Shown here: positions 8,592-16,770 of the stretch, in pieces | How positions within the stretch are numbered: the stretch's first letter is position 1 | Layout: the number at the start of each line of letters is the position of its first letter | Source of the DNA: Kitasatospora sp. MAA19 | GTDB lineage: Bacteria > Actinomycetota > Actinomycetes > Streptomycetales > Streptomycetaceae | NCBI RefSeq assembly: GCF_029894125.1 | Contig: NZ_JARXYZ010000026.1 | Coordinates: 47,005 to 111,004, forward strand | DNA length: 64,000 bases | Reading direction: 5' to 3' | Program-made: the position numbers and the translations under genes | The notes under the pieces: generated by a model | What the model saw: only the letters and a program-made list of their open reading frames with translations | Databases searched by the model: none | Told to the model about the DNA's origin: nothing

Positions 8592-8682
8592 GCCTCCAGT
8601 CAAGGCGGCATGAGGTATCCGGAGCGTATGTGGTTTTCGATATGCCCGTGATACGTCCCACTCCCTTGACTGGAGGCATGAC
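8587..8682. repeat. 19-bp perfect inverted repeat duplicating the vanH start region
   Basis: CCTTGACTGGAGGCATGAC, which is the vanH ribosome binding site plus start codon, is present on the minus strand at 8605-8587 and again on the plus strand at 8664-8682. Both divergent units therefore begin with the same initiation signal. The plus-strand copy starts a 14-codon leader in front of murF. The VanR-type box lies between the two arms. Confidence 0.85.
8625..8656 (-). promoter_or_regulatory. VanR-type box upstream of vanH
   Basis: In vanH orientation it reads ACGTATCACGGGCATATCGA followed by AAACCACATACG. It shares the pattern TATC-N7-TRTCGA...ATACG with the boxes before vanK and vanJ and at vanR. 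The last base of the box is exactly 33 nt from the vanH ATG. The repeated TATC units one helical turn apart suit a VanR dimer; VanR as the binder is inferred from the genes that share the box. Confidence 0.8.
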
Positions 8683-8722
8683 TTACCTATCACCAGGCAC
8701 GGCCTCCAGGGAATCGGTGTGA
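8678..8722 (+). CDS. 14-residue leader peptide coupled to murF
   Basis: An ATG at 8678 behind a strong GGAGG site opens a frame encoding MTYLSPGTASRESV. Its TGA (8720-8722) overlaps the murF GTG (8719-8721) as GTGA, a classic coupling arrangement. The start signal is an inverted copy of that of vanH. Expression is plausible from the signals but not proven, and the peptide has no known family. Confidence 0.45.
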   Translation: MTYLSPGTASRESV

Positions 8723-10062
8723 TCCCTCTCAGCCTCGGCGAGATCGCCGAAATCGTTGGCGGAAAGGCCGAGGGCGACAGCTCCGTGACCGTGACCGCGC
8801 CGGCCGTGCTCGACAGCCGACAGGCCGAGCCGGGCGGCCTCTTCGTCGCCTTCGCCGGCCAGCATGCCGACGGCCATGACTACGCGGAACAGGCCGGGTT
8901 GGCCGGTGCGGTGGCCGTGCTCGGCTCCCGGCCCACGCCGCTGCCCACCGTCGTCGTCGAGGACGTCCAGACCGCGCTGCAGATGCTCGCTGCCCATGTC
9001 GTAGCCCGGCTGCGCGACAGACTGACCGTCGTCGGGGTGACCGGCTCGCAGGGCAAGACCGGCACCAAGGACCTGCTGGCGGCCGTGCTTTCGGGCGCCG
9101 GGCCGACGGTCGCCACGACCGGCTCACTCAACAACGAGCTCGGTGTGCCGCTCACCATGCTGCGCGCCCAGGCGGCCACCCGGTTCCTCGTCCTGGAGAT
9201 GGGAGCCCGCCACGTCGGCGACATCGCCAAGCTCACCGGCCTGGTCGCGCCCGACATCGCCGTCGTCCTCAACGTCGGCCTGGCCCACCTCGGCGAGTTC
9301 GGGTCGCGCGCCGCCATCGCCAGGACCAAGGGCGAACTGGTACAGGGGCTTGCGCCCGGCGGAACCGCGATCCTCAACGCCGACGATCCCGGAGTGGCCG
9401 CGATGCGCGCGCTCACCGACGGTCCGGTTCTGACCTTCGGCCGGGCGGCCCACGCCGACGTACGGGCACTCGACCTGGCACTCGACCGGCTCGGCCGGCC
9501 GTCCTGCACGCTGCGGACCGTCGCCACCTCGGCTCACGTTGCGCTGCCACTCGTCGGGGCCCACCAAGCCCTCAACGCTTCGGCTGCCGCGGCGGCAGCA
9601 CTTGCGGCCGGGGTTCCCCTCGACCTGGCCACGGCGGCGCTGACCACCGCCTCGCTGTCGCCGTGGCGGATGGAGTCGCGCGACCTCGCCTGCGGGGCAA
9701 CGCTGATCAACGACTCCTACAACGCCAACCCGGACTCGACCCGCGCCGCCCTGGACGCACTGGCGGCCATCGAGTGCAGGCGCCGCATCGCCGTACTCGG
9801 CGAAATGCTCGAACTCGGCGACGACAGCGAGGCGGAGCACCGCGCCGTCGGGGCGTACGCCGCCGCCGGGGCCGACGTGGTGGTCGCCGTCGGTGAGGGA
9901 GCCCGGCCGATCGCCGACGGTGCGGGAGAGCGGTCAGTGGTCCTCACCGACAACGACGCGGCCGTCGACTGGCTGCGCGACCGCCTCGCCGCCGGTGATG
10001 TGGTACTGGTCAAGGCATCCCGCGGGGCGCGCCTCGACCAAGTCGCCGCCGCGCTCGCGTAG
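8719..10062 (+). CDS. murF: MurF: UDP-MurNAc-tripeptide:D-Ala-D-X ligase
   Basis: Mur ligase that attaches the terminal dipeptide, here presumably the D-Ala-D-Lac depsipeptide, to the UDP-MurNAc-tripeptide. It has 447 residues in three domains: an N-terminal UDP-substrate fold, a central ATPase with P-loop VVGVTGSQGKTGTKDLL near residue 110, and a C-terminal domain with LINDSYNANPDSTRAALDAL. The GTG at 8719 has AGGGA at proper distance and overlaps a leader-peptide stop. A cluster-borne MurF beside vanHAX is also known from Streptomyces toyocaensis (A47934), consistent with a paralogue tuned to depsipeptide. It is convergent with vanK with only 13 bp between them. Confidence 0.95.
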   Translation: MIPLSLGEIAEIVGGKAEGDSSVTVTAPAVLDSRQAEPGGLFVAFAGQHADGHDYAEQAGLAGAVAVLGSRPTPLPTVVVEDVQTALQMLAAHVVARLRDRLTVVGVTGSQGKTGTKDLLAAVLSGAGPTVATTGSLNNELGVPLTMLRAQAATRFLVLEMGARHVGDIAKLTGLVAPDIAVVLNVGLAHLGEFGSRAAIARTKGELVQGLAPGGTAILNADDPGVAAMRALTDGPVLTFGRAAHADVRALDLALDRLGRPSCTLRTVATSAHVALPLVGAHQALNASAAAAAALAAGVPLDLATAALTTASLSPWRMESRDLACGATLINDSYNANPDSTRAALDALAAIECRRRIAVLGEMLELGDDSEAEHRAVGAYAAAGADVVVAVGEGARPIADGAGERSVVLTDNDAAVDWLRDRLAAGDVVLVKASRGARLDQVAAALA

Positions 10063-10075
10063 TCGGCCGTACGGC

Positions 10076-11257
10076 TCAGCGTCCGCGCCGCCTCATGTAG
10101 AGGTCGAAGACTCGGTAGACCATCGGTCGCAGCGGCAGGTCCCACTCGCCGACGTACCGCACCGCCCGGCCGCCGGTGCCGACCTTGAACTGGACGAGGC
10201 CGACGTGCGGGTCGTCGGCGTCGAGGGTGGGAGTGATGCCGCGCAGGTCGTAGACGTCGCAGCCGGCCGCGAGCGCGTCGCGGATCATCGCCCACTGACA
10301 GGCGTTGGAGCCGCGCACCTCGCGCTTCGCGGTGGCGGAGGCGCCATAGGAGTACACCGCGTGGGCCCCGACGCGGACCAGGACAGTGGCGGCGACCAAG
10401 TCGCCCTGGTGGTGGGCCAGGTAGAGCTTGATCCGCTCGGGGTCCTCGGCGCTCAGCACCGCGAACATGGTCTCGAAGTAGCGCAGCGGCCGGGGGGTGA
10501 AGTGGTCGCGCTCGGCGGTGTGGACGTAGAGGTCGTGAAACGCCTTCAGGCCTTCCGGCCCCCCGTCGCCGACCGTGACCTCGACGCCCTCCTTGGCCGC
10601 CTTCTTGATGTTGCGGCGCCACTGCTGGTTCATGCCCCTGAACAGCTCGTCCTCGGTCCTGCCCGCCAGCGGGACCACGTACTTGAACTGCGGATGCCCG
10701 ACCCCGAACCCGTCCAGCGGGTTCTGCGGCAGCCAGCCCGCGTCCTTGAGCCTGCTGCTCACGCGGGCGCCGACCGGGTCGCCCCCCTGTCCTGGCATGT
10801 CGGTCAACCGCCGGATGTCCGGGTCGGCGATGCCCTCCTTGACCTGGGCGGCGCTCCAGTAGTCCGTTTCCACCGGCGGGCCGAGCCGGATCGCGAACGC
10901 GCCGTGCTCCTTGAGATACGCCGCCAGCGGATCGAGCCACGCACCGATCTCACCACTCCAGTCGATGACCGGACCCTCGGGTAGATACGCCAGCGTGAAA
11001 CGGTCGAGCCGCGGCACCGGGCGGTGCAGGACGAGCCCGGCACCGACCAGGCGCTGACCGTCGAACCAGCCGAGGGACTCGCTGCGCCACTCGGTCTTGA
11101 CGCGACCCCACGCCGGGGTCTGCAGAAAGCTGACCGACCGCTGGGCCCGCACGAACGCCAGATGCTCGGCGGCGCTGATCGGCCTGACGACCGGATTCCC
11201 GACTGCTGCTGTCCCGGCTGCAGTTCGACCTGGTGCGCTGGAGAAGTTGTAGGACAT
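10076..11257 (-). CDS. vanK: VanK/FemX: Fem-family aminoacyltransferase
   Basis: tRNA-dependent peptidyltransferase of the FemABX family. In streptomycete van clusters VanK adds the cross-bridge glycine to precursors ending in D-Ala-D-Lac, which the housekeeping FemX cannot use. It has 393 residues. The Fem hallmarks include FLQTPAWGRVKTEWRSESLGW near the N-terminus, MNQQWRRNIKKAAKEGVEV, and the C-terminal VYDLRGI...VGLVQFKVGTGGR. The start ATG at 11257 (MSYNF) was preferred to one at 11269 because it lies exactly 33 nt from the VanR-type box. It is transcribed alone, so it forms a separate unit of the van regulon. Confidence 0.93.
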   Translation of the reverse strand: MSYNFSSAPGRTAAGTAAVGNPVVRPISAAEHLAFVRAQRSVSFLQTPAWGRVKTEWRSESLGWFDGQRLVGAGLVLHRPVPRLDRFTLAYLPEGPVIDWSGEIGAWLDPLAAYLKEHGAFAIRLGPPVETDYWSAAQVKEGIADPDIRRLTDMPGQGGDPVGARVSSRLKDAGWLPQNPLDGFGVGHPQFKYVVPLAGRTEDELFRGMNQQWRRNIKKAAKEGVEVTVGDGGPEGLKAFHDLYVHTAERDHFTPRPLRYFETMFAVLSAEDPERIKLYLAHHQGDLVAATVLVRVGAHAVYSYGASATAKREVRGSNACQWAMIRDALAAGCDVYDLRGITPTLDADDPHVGLVQFKVGTGGRAVRYVGEWDLPLRPMVYRVFDLYMRRRGR

Positions 11258-11290
11258 GTCGCCAGTCAATCTCGTGGGGTGTTGCCCGGG

Positions 11291-11322
11291 CGTATGCGAT
11301 TCTCGATACGCCGACGATATGT
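11291..11322 (-). promoter_or_regulatory. VanR-type box upstream of vanK
   Basis: In vanK orientation it reads ACATATCGTCGGCGTATCGA followed by GAATCGCATACG. The TATCG units are spaced 11 bp apart. It ends exactly 33 nt from the vanK ATG at 11257 and matches the vanJ box at most positions. Confidence 0.85.
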
Positions 11323-11344
11323 CACCACCCGGCGGCTCACGGCG

Positions 11345-12400
11345 TTACCAGCTGATTCTGGCCGCCACCGGCCGGTGGTCACTGCCCGTGGCCGGCAACA
11401 GCCACGCACTCCTCGGGTCCACACCGCGGACCAGGATCTGGTCGATCCGCACCACCGGGAACTCCGCCGGCCAGCTGAAGCCGAACCCGTCCCCAGCCAC
11501 GTCCTGGGCCGAACGCAGCTGCGAGGCGAGGCCGTCGAACGCACGGTCGTCCATGGTGCCGTTGAAGTCACCGAGCACCAGCACCCGCTCGCTGCGCTCG
11601 GCGGCGACTGCCCGGGCGAGCTTCGTCGCGCCGCCGTCCCGCGTCTCCGTCCAGAAACCGCCCCTGGGCATCACCCTTACGGAACCCAGATGCGCCACGT
11701 ACACCGCCAGCGGCCCCTTCTGGGTGGCCACCGTGGTGCGCAGCGCACGAGTAGGCTCCACCGGGACGTCCTCGGGCCGCGGCTTCTCGGCCGACGGCCC
11801 GTCCGTGCCCCACAGGACGTCGACCGGCCGGGTGTCGGACAGCGGCAGCTTGCTCCACAGCCCGACCGTGTCCTGCACGGTGTGGTACGGGTACGCCTTC
11901 GCCAGCTCCGTCTCGTACGTACCCGTGGCCTGGTCGGCCAGCTCCTCGAGCGCCAGCACATCCGCGCCGGAGGCGGCCAGGTCACGGGCGGTGCCGGCCG
12001 GATCACGGTTCTCGGCGGACACGTTGTGGCTGACCACCGTGAGATCGCCGCCCTGGTGGGACTTGTCGACGAGCAGCCCGCCGAAGAGGTTCAGCCACAC
12101 GGTGACCGGCAACAGCAGCGCGACGACCGCGGAGGCGGAGCGGCGCCACAGCGCCCCGGCAAGCAGCACCGGGACCAACAGACCGAACCACGGCAGAAAG
12201 GTGTCCACCAGACTGCCCAGACCGGCCCAGTCCGTGAGGTACCCGTGCAGCAGCAGAAGCAGGCCGAGCAGCAGCGCACACGCCGTGAGTACCGGGCCGC
12301 GCTTCCACGGGCCCGGCCGGGAGCCGCCCGCAGGCCGAGTTCCTTCGTCGTCAGCCGCCGGGCTGCACTGCCCGGTCTCGGCCGTGTTCACCTGTGTCAT
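11345..12400 (-). CDS. vanJ: VanJ-type membrane phosphoesterase (teicoplanin resistance)
   Basis: Membrane-anchored endonuclease/exonuclease/phosphatase-fold protein. VanJ of S. coelicolor gives resistance to teicoplanin-type compounds, and a role on undecaprenyl pyrophosphate outside the membrane has been proposed. The N-terminal ~120 residues contain three hydrophobic helices (LTACALLLGLLLLLHGYL, WFGLLVPVLLAGAL, VVALLLPVTVWLNLFGG). The catalytic domain has VVSHNVSAEN, LALEEL, VLVLGDFNGTMDD and GSDHRPVAARI. I chose the ATG at 12400 (351 aa) because a GGGAGCGAGAG site precedes it. An in-frame ATG at 12502 would add 34 Arg-rich residues and lies exactly 33 nt from the VanR-type box, so it cannot be excluded. 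Confidence 0.88.
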   Translation of the reverse strand: MTQVNTAETGQCSPAADDEGTRPAGGSRPGPWKRGPVLTACALLLGLLLLLHGYLTDWAGLGSLVDTFLPWFGLLVPVLLAGALWRRSASAVVALLLPVTVWLNLFGGLLVDKSHQGGDLTVVSHNVSAENRDPAGTARDLAASGADVLALEELADQATGTYETELAKAYPYHTVQDTVGLWSKLPLSDTRPVDVLWGTDGPSAEKPRPEDVPVEPTRALRTTVATQKGPLAVYVAHLGSVRVMPRGGFWTETRDGGATKLARAVAAERSERVLVLGDFNGTMDDRAFDGLASQLRSAQDVAGDGFGFSWPAEFPVVRIDQILVRGVDPRSAWLLPATGSDHRPVAARISW

Positions 12401-12535
12401 CGTCTGCTCTCGCTCCCGACACGTGAGGAGACGCCGTCCCGGAGGCCACCCAACGGGCAGCCTCCGGGTCGTCGTTCGTGCTGAGGGCTGGGTTCGAGAC
12501 ATGCCACAAGAGAAGACGACCGGACGTTGCCGGCA

Positions 12536-12567
12536 CGTATCCGATTTTCGACACGCGGACGATATGT
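12536..12567 (-). promoter_or_regulatory. VanR-type box upstream of vanJ
   Basis: In vanJ orientation it reads ACATATCGTCCGCGTGTCGA followed by AAATCGGATACG, closely matching the vanK box. It ends 33 nt before an ATG at 12502 that is in frame with vanJ. It also lies 33 bp beyond the stop of the beta-hydroxylase gene, so it starts a new unit. Confidence 0.83.
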
Positions 12568-12599
12568 GCCGGCCCCTAGCCTTGATGCTGCCGGCGGAG

Positions 12600-14186
12600 C
12601 TACGACCAGTGCCATTCGGCCTGGTCGAGCAGATGACCGGACTTAACTCCCTTGCGCGAGCACCATTCCTCGAACTCGGCGATCTGCTGGAGCTGGTAGG
12701 AGTCCTCGTTGTAGCTGGTGGCCATGACATGGCCGAGCCAGCTCTCCTCACCCATGGCGTAGATGTACACCTCTTCGGCCCCCAGCTCGGTGACGATCGC
12801 GCTCGCCTGCTCCGCGTTGGAGCCGGACAGTTTGCGGGTCTGGCTCATCTTCTTCGGGATCGGCGTGGTGAACAGCGGCTGGTACTTCCAGTTCATCGGC
12901 GCACCGTCGCACTCCATGCCGAGGAACGCGATGTCGACCGGTCCGAGATGCCGGCGGACGTAGCGGTAGAGGACCGGATCAAGGCCGGAGGAGTCCGCTC
13001 CCACGTAGACGGACTTCCCGCCGAGACGGATCCAGTAGGTCGCCTTGGCACGGATGTCGAGATCGGCGTGCTCCCCGAAGAACGGAGTGGCGACGATCTT
13101 CCCGCCGGGGAAGGCCACCTCGTCGAAGTCGTCCACCTCGATGACGGGGAGCCCGAGGCACCTCAGGAAGAGCGCCAGCGACGGGTCGCACAGATTGCCG
13201 CGCGAGCTCCTCGGCACGACGAACGTGCCGACCCGGCCACGCAGTTGGAGCAGGGTCTCGGACACGAGATGGTCGGAATGCCCGTGAGTGACGAGGACGT
13301 AGTCGATGTGGTCGGGCAGGTCGTCATAGGTGTACCGGCCGGTCGCGCTGGTGTCGGCGCTGATGAACGGGTCCGTGAGGATCGACACCTCGGGCGTCTG
13401 CAGGAGGAGGCAGGCATGCCCCAGGTAACGGATCCTGGCTCCGGCCGTGACGTGGCGGTCGGCGGCCAGCCCTGGCTCCGCGAGCAGCAAGCGGGACAGT
13501 TGGGCGGCTTCCGCGTCGCCGAGTTCCAGCGCCTCGCGGAGCGCGGCCAAGGTGGTGGGCCGGATCCTGGAGCGGAACAGCTCCTCGATGCCGGGGTGCC
13601 GGAAGGGGATGTCCAGCTCCAGCACGTCGGGCGAGGGCAGCCGTGGGGTGCTCATCACGAACGGCCGCTCGATGCCTGACTCCACCGAGAGCTGAACCGA
13701 CTGGCGGTCCTCGGTGTAAGCCTTGCTCTGGTAGACGAGCGGCTCCAGGAAGTGCAGCGAAGCCTCGTTGCCGGTGTCATAGGCGACTTCCACCAGGCCC
13801 GCCAGCTCGGGAGGGAGCTTCGGGTAGAGCGGCCTGAGGTCGTAGCCGGTCGCCTCCTCCCGGACGATCTTCTCGGCCTCCGCGATCGCATGGGCGAACC
13901 GGATGATGTCCGCGCTGTCGCGCCGGATGGCCGCCAGCAGCGCCTCGACCTCGCCCTTCCGCTTCTCCTCGATGCCGACGAAGAATCCGCCGCGGAACTT
14001 CGGATCGCGGCTGCCCGAGAAATGCCAGTCCGGGGTCTGCAGGTAGGACTCCAGCATCGGGATCTGCCGGAAGGCGAGGTACATGGCGCCAGTTACGGGG
14101 GCCATCGTGTACAGCTGGGCGTAGAACCGGTCGACCAATGGCTCGATGATGGTGTCGGACCGGAGAAAGAGCCGTTCCTCAGTCAC
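12600..14186 (-). CDS. CmlA/StaM-type di-iron beta-hydroxylase (Tyr-S-carrier)
   Basis: Non-haem di-iron monooxygenase with a metallo-beta-lactamase fold. Members such as CmlA hydroxylate the beta-carbon of an amino acid bound to an NRPS carrier; in teicoplanin/A47934 clusters this makes beta-hydroxytyrosine at residues 2 and 6. The protein has 528 residues, as in CmlA. Residues 1-230 form the N-terminal regulatory domain. The metal motif HGHSDH is at 301-306 (H301, H303, D305), with E372 and H373 in FFGEHADLD and D398 in VGADSSGLD, matching CmlA spacing. The start is GTG at 14186 after AGGAG. It replaces the OxyD/Bhp/BpsD route of vancomycin-type clusters, which is absent here. It is the last gene of the tailoring operon. 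Confidence 0.93.
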   Translation of the reverse strand: MTEERLFLRSDTIIEPLVDRFYAQLYTMAPVTGAMYLAFRQIPMLESYLQTPDWHFSGSRDPKFRGGFFVGIEEKRKGEVEALLAAIRRDSADIIRFAHAIAEAEKIVREEATGYDLRPLYPKLPPELAGLVEVAYDTGNEASLHFLEPLVYQSKAYTEDRQSVQLSVESGIERPFVMSTPRLPSPDVLELDIPFRHPGIEELFRSRIRPTTLAALREALELGDAEAAQLSRLLLAEPGLAADRHVTAGARIRYLGHACLLLQTPEVSILTDPFISADTSATGRYTYDDLPDHIDYVLVTHGHSDHLVSETLLQLRGRVGTFVVPRSSRGNLCDPSLALFLRCLGLPVIEVDDFDEVAFPGGKIVATPFFGEHADLDIRAKATYWIRLGGKSVYVGADSSGLDPVLYRYVRRHLGPVDIAFLGMECDGAPMNWKYQPLFTTPIPKKMSQTRKLSGSNAEQASAIVTELGAEEVYIYAMGEESWLGHVMATSYNEDSYQLQQIAEFEEWCSRKGVKSGHLLDQAEWHWS

Positions 14187-14209
14187 CTCTGCTCCTCACG
14201 ATCGAATGA

Positions 14210-15505
14210 TTACAGGGCTGCGGGCGGGCGAGGCAACCACTTCATTCCGTCGGGCGAGACCGCCAGCCCGCCCGGGAACATCGGTTCCCCGGGCGCGGCC
14301 GCCCCCTCGCCCCCTGCCGCGAACGCCTCGTCGCCGGACGACACTCCGGTGGCCAGATCCACGAACGACTCCGGTTCCGGGTGCTCGTCGCCGGTCATCG
14401 CGTGGAACGCCGCGAGGAACTCGGAGAACGCCCCGAACTCGCGGCGGTACCGCGCCTCGAACTCCGTCAGGGCGGTCTCCTCGTCCAGATCGCCCGCGAG
14501 GACGCTGTTGATCGAACGGGCGGCCAACAGGGCGCTGTAGGTCGCGAGATGAACGCCGCTGGAGAACAGCGGGTCGACGGAACACGCGGCGTCTCCCACC
14601 AGGATCATCCCCGGACGCCGGAACGTCGTCTGGTGGTAGACGAAGTCCTCGCGGATTCGCAGCTTCCCGTACTTGCCGGCTGTCACCCGCATCCCCTCCG
14701 AGAGCAGGTCCGAGATGGTCGGGCATTCGGCGATCAGGGCCTTGAACGCCTCCTCCCGGTCGTCCGGGAGCTTCTCGGCCACCTCCCCGCGCACCACCGC
14801 ACCCACGCTGGTGAGCCCGCCGAACAGCGGGACGTACCAGAACCAGCCCTTGTCGAAGGTCACGCTCAAGGCGTCACCCGCATGCGGTTCCGGCAGCCGC
14901 TTGCAGCCGTTCCCGAAGTAGCCGGACAGCGCCAGACCGCGGAAGGACTCCGCATGGTCGCGAGTGCCGCCGACGCTGGAGAACAGCGGGCTCTCATGGC
15001 CTGACGCGTCGACCACGAAACGTGCGCCGACCTCGTGCTCGCCGCCGTCAGGGTCGAGATACCGCAGGCCGGTGACCCGATCGCCCTCCTCGACCACTGC
15101 GGTGACCGAGCACCCTTCACGAACCACCACGCCCTTGCGCTTGGCGTTGTTCAGCAGGATCTCGTCGAACCGCGCCCGATCCGCCTGGTAGGCGAATGAC
15201 GTCGAGCCGGTCAATCGCGATGACGCCTCGAAGGAGAAGGCCCACGGCTCCGGCCGAGCGCCCCACTGGAACGTCGCACCCCGCTTCACCGGGAAATCCG
15301 TCTCCGCCAGTTCATCGGTGACGCCGAGCATCCGGCACACCCCGTGAACGGTGGACGGAAGCAACGACTCACCGACCTGGTACCGCGGAAAGACCTCTTT
15401 CTCCACCAGGAGCACCCGGTGGCCCTGCATGGCCACCAAGGAGGCCGCGGTCGAACCCGCCGGCCCACCCCCCGCGACCACCACGTCGAACGCTTCCGCC
15501 GACAT
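14210..15505 (-). CDS. FADH2-dependent phenolic halogenase 2 (shortened C-terminus)
   Basis: Flavin halogenase expected to chlorinate Tyr/Bht or Hpg rings on the peptidyl carrier. It has 431 residues. It shows the FAD motif VVVAGGGPAGSTAA, the halogenase motif KGWFWYVP, the catalytic-lysine segment FPVKRGATFQWG and SVDPLFSSGVHLA. It resembles the upstream halogenase (16763-18229) along the N-terminal 340 residues but lacks about 55 residues of the C-terminal helical region, including the NEESYFWHAKKV segment, before both end in FPGGL..SPDGMKW. Whether the short form is active is uncertain. The ATG at 15505 has the same leader (GAGGGACGGTG) as its paralogue. In A47934 the equivalent place is held by StaK. 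Confidence 0.92.
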   Translation of the reverse strand: MSAEAFDVVVAGGGPAGSTAASLVAMQGHRVLLVEKEVFPRYQVGESLLPSTVHGVCRMLGVTDELAETDFPVKRGATFQWGARPEPWAFSFEASSRLTGSTSFAYQADRARFDEILLNNAKRKGVVVREGCSVTAVVEEGDRVTGLRYLDPDGGEHEVGARFVVDASGHESPLFSSVGGTRDHAESFRGLALSGYFGNGCKRLPEPHAGDALSVTFDKGWFWYVPLFGGLTSVGAVVRGEVAEKLPDDREEAFKALIAECPTISDLLSEGMRVTAGKYGKLRIREDFVYHQTTFRRPGMILVGDAACSVDPLFSSGVHLATYSALLAARSINSVLAGDLDEETALTEFEARYRREFGAFSEFLAAFHAMTGDEHPEPESFVDLATGVSSGDEAFAAGGEGAAAPGEPMFPGGLAVSPDGMKWLPRPPAAL

Positions 15506-15549
15506 CTCTCACCGTCCCTCGATTGATCGCTGATCCGTCGTGGCGTCCG

Positions 15550-16770
15550 CTACCAGGTGAGCGGCAACCGATCCGGGCTGTCTATGAACGCGTTGCGGAA
15601 CTTCACTTCCTCCGCGGGCACGGCCAGGCTCAGTCCGGGGAACCGCCGCCACAGGGCCTGATAGGCGATGCGGAGCACCGCCCTTGCCACTGCGGCGCCT
15701 ACGCAGTGATGGATACCGTGCCCGAATCCGACATGCGGGAGTGGTTCGCGGTTCGCGTCGAGGAGATGGGGATCCGGCGTCAACCCCTCGTCCCGGTTGG
15801 CCATGAGAATCGAGCAGAGGACGTATTCCCCCGCCTTGATCAGCTGCCCGCCGACGACGACATCCCTGACGGCCATTCGCGGAGTCGGCTGCTGCACGGC
15901 CGAAAGGAAGCGCAGCAGTTCGTTCACCACGCGGTCGGCCTCCTCGCGGGAGGCGAAGAGCAACTGCCTCTGGTCGGGATGGTCGAGCAGCGCGAGGACC
16001 CCGAAGCCGATCATCCCCGCGACGCTCTCGACGCCGCCGAGGATCAGCGCCGTGCAGACGCCCTTCAATTCCTCGTCGCCGATCCGCTCGCCGTGCTCAC
16101 GCACCAGCATGCCGAGGAACCCCTCGTCGGGCGCCTTCCGCTGCCGGGTGATGAGAGCGTTCAGGTACCGATTGAACGCCGCGCTGTCCGCCGCCCGGGC
16201 CTTGTACCCGCGGCTGAGGTCGACGTTCTGCCTGACGCGGCGGATGAACTCGCTTCGGTCGTCGCGCGGAACCCCGAGCAGCTCGCACAGGGCCTCGCCG
16301 CCGACCGGGTCGGCGAACAGTACCTGGAGATCCGCGGGCGGTCCCGCGGCCTCCATCGCATCGAGGTGCTCTTCGATGATGCCCTCGATCGTGGGCTCGA
16401 GCCTGCGGATCCGTCGGACCGTGAACTCGGGCGTCAGCATCCGCCGCAGCCGCGTGTGTTCGGGCGGATCGTAGATCGAGAGCTGTCCGGCCAGCTCCGG
16501 CGGGACCGGCACCCCTTCGCCGCTGAGCGGTTCCGCCTCGGTCAGCCGGAGCCGCGTCGTGAAGTTCTCGTGATCACCGAGGATCTCGCGCACCACGTCG
16601 TAGCCCATGGCCTGCCAGACGTAGTCCGTGCTCATCTGATCGGACGCGTTCCCCGCGATCCGGATCAGCGGGCCGTGCGCCCTGAGGGCGAACATGTCCT
16701 CGTGCGGATCGTAGAGCGTCCTCCTCATGTAGTTCGCCGTCGGTCGCACGATCGGCGCGGCCTCATCCAC
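15550..16770 (-). CDS. oxyC: Cytochrome P450 OxyC (AB ring, residues 5-7)
   Basis: P450 that couples residues 5 and 7 (C-C bond, AB ring) on the carrier-bound heptapeptide, recruited by the X domain. It has 406 residues, the standard OxyC length. Haem ligand Cys356 lies in FGHGIHHCVGAAVAR, and YDPPEHTRLRRMLTPEFT is the usual helix C/substrate segment. The I helix reads LILGGVESVAGMI in place of the common AGxxT. The N-terminus (PTANYMRRTLYDPHEDMFAL) is OxyC-like. It starts with GTG at 16770, overlapping the upstream halogenase by 8 nt, so translation is coupled. Confidence 0.92.
   Translation of the reverse strand: MDEAAPIVRPTANYMRRTLYDPHEDMFALRAHGPLIRIAGNASDQMSTDYVWQAMGYDVVREILGDHENFTTRLRLTEAEPLSGEGVPVPPELAGQLSIYDPPEHTRLRRMLTPEFTVRRIRRLEPTIEGIIEEHLDAMEAAGPPADLQVLFADPVGGEALCELLGVPRDDRSEFIRRVRQNVDLSRGYKARAADSAAFNRYLNALITRQRKAPDEGFLGMLVREHGERIGDEELKGVCTALILGGVESVAGMIGFGVLALLDHPDQRQLLFASREEADRVVNELLRFLSAVQQPTPRMAVRDVVVGGQLIKAGEYVLCSILMANRDEGLTPDPHLLDANREPLPHVGFGHGIHHCVGAAVARAVLRIAYQALWRRFPGLSLAVPAEEVKFRNAFIDSPDRLPLTW

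Noticed and set aside
11256..13679. An 807-codon plus-strand frame across vanJ and the hydroxylase
   Set aside because: It spans two good minus-strand genes and the vanJ promoter, and has no protein features.
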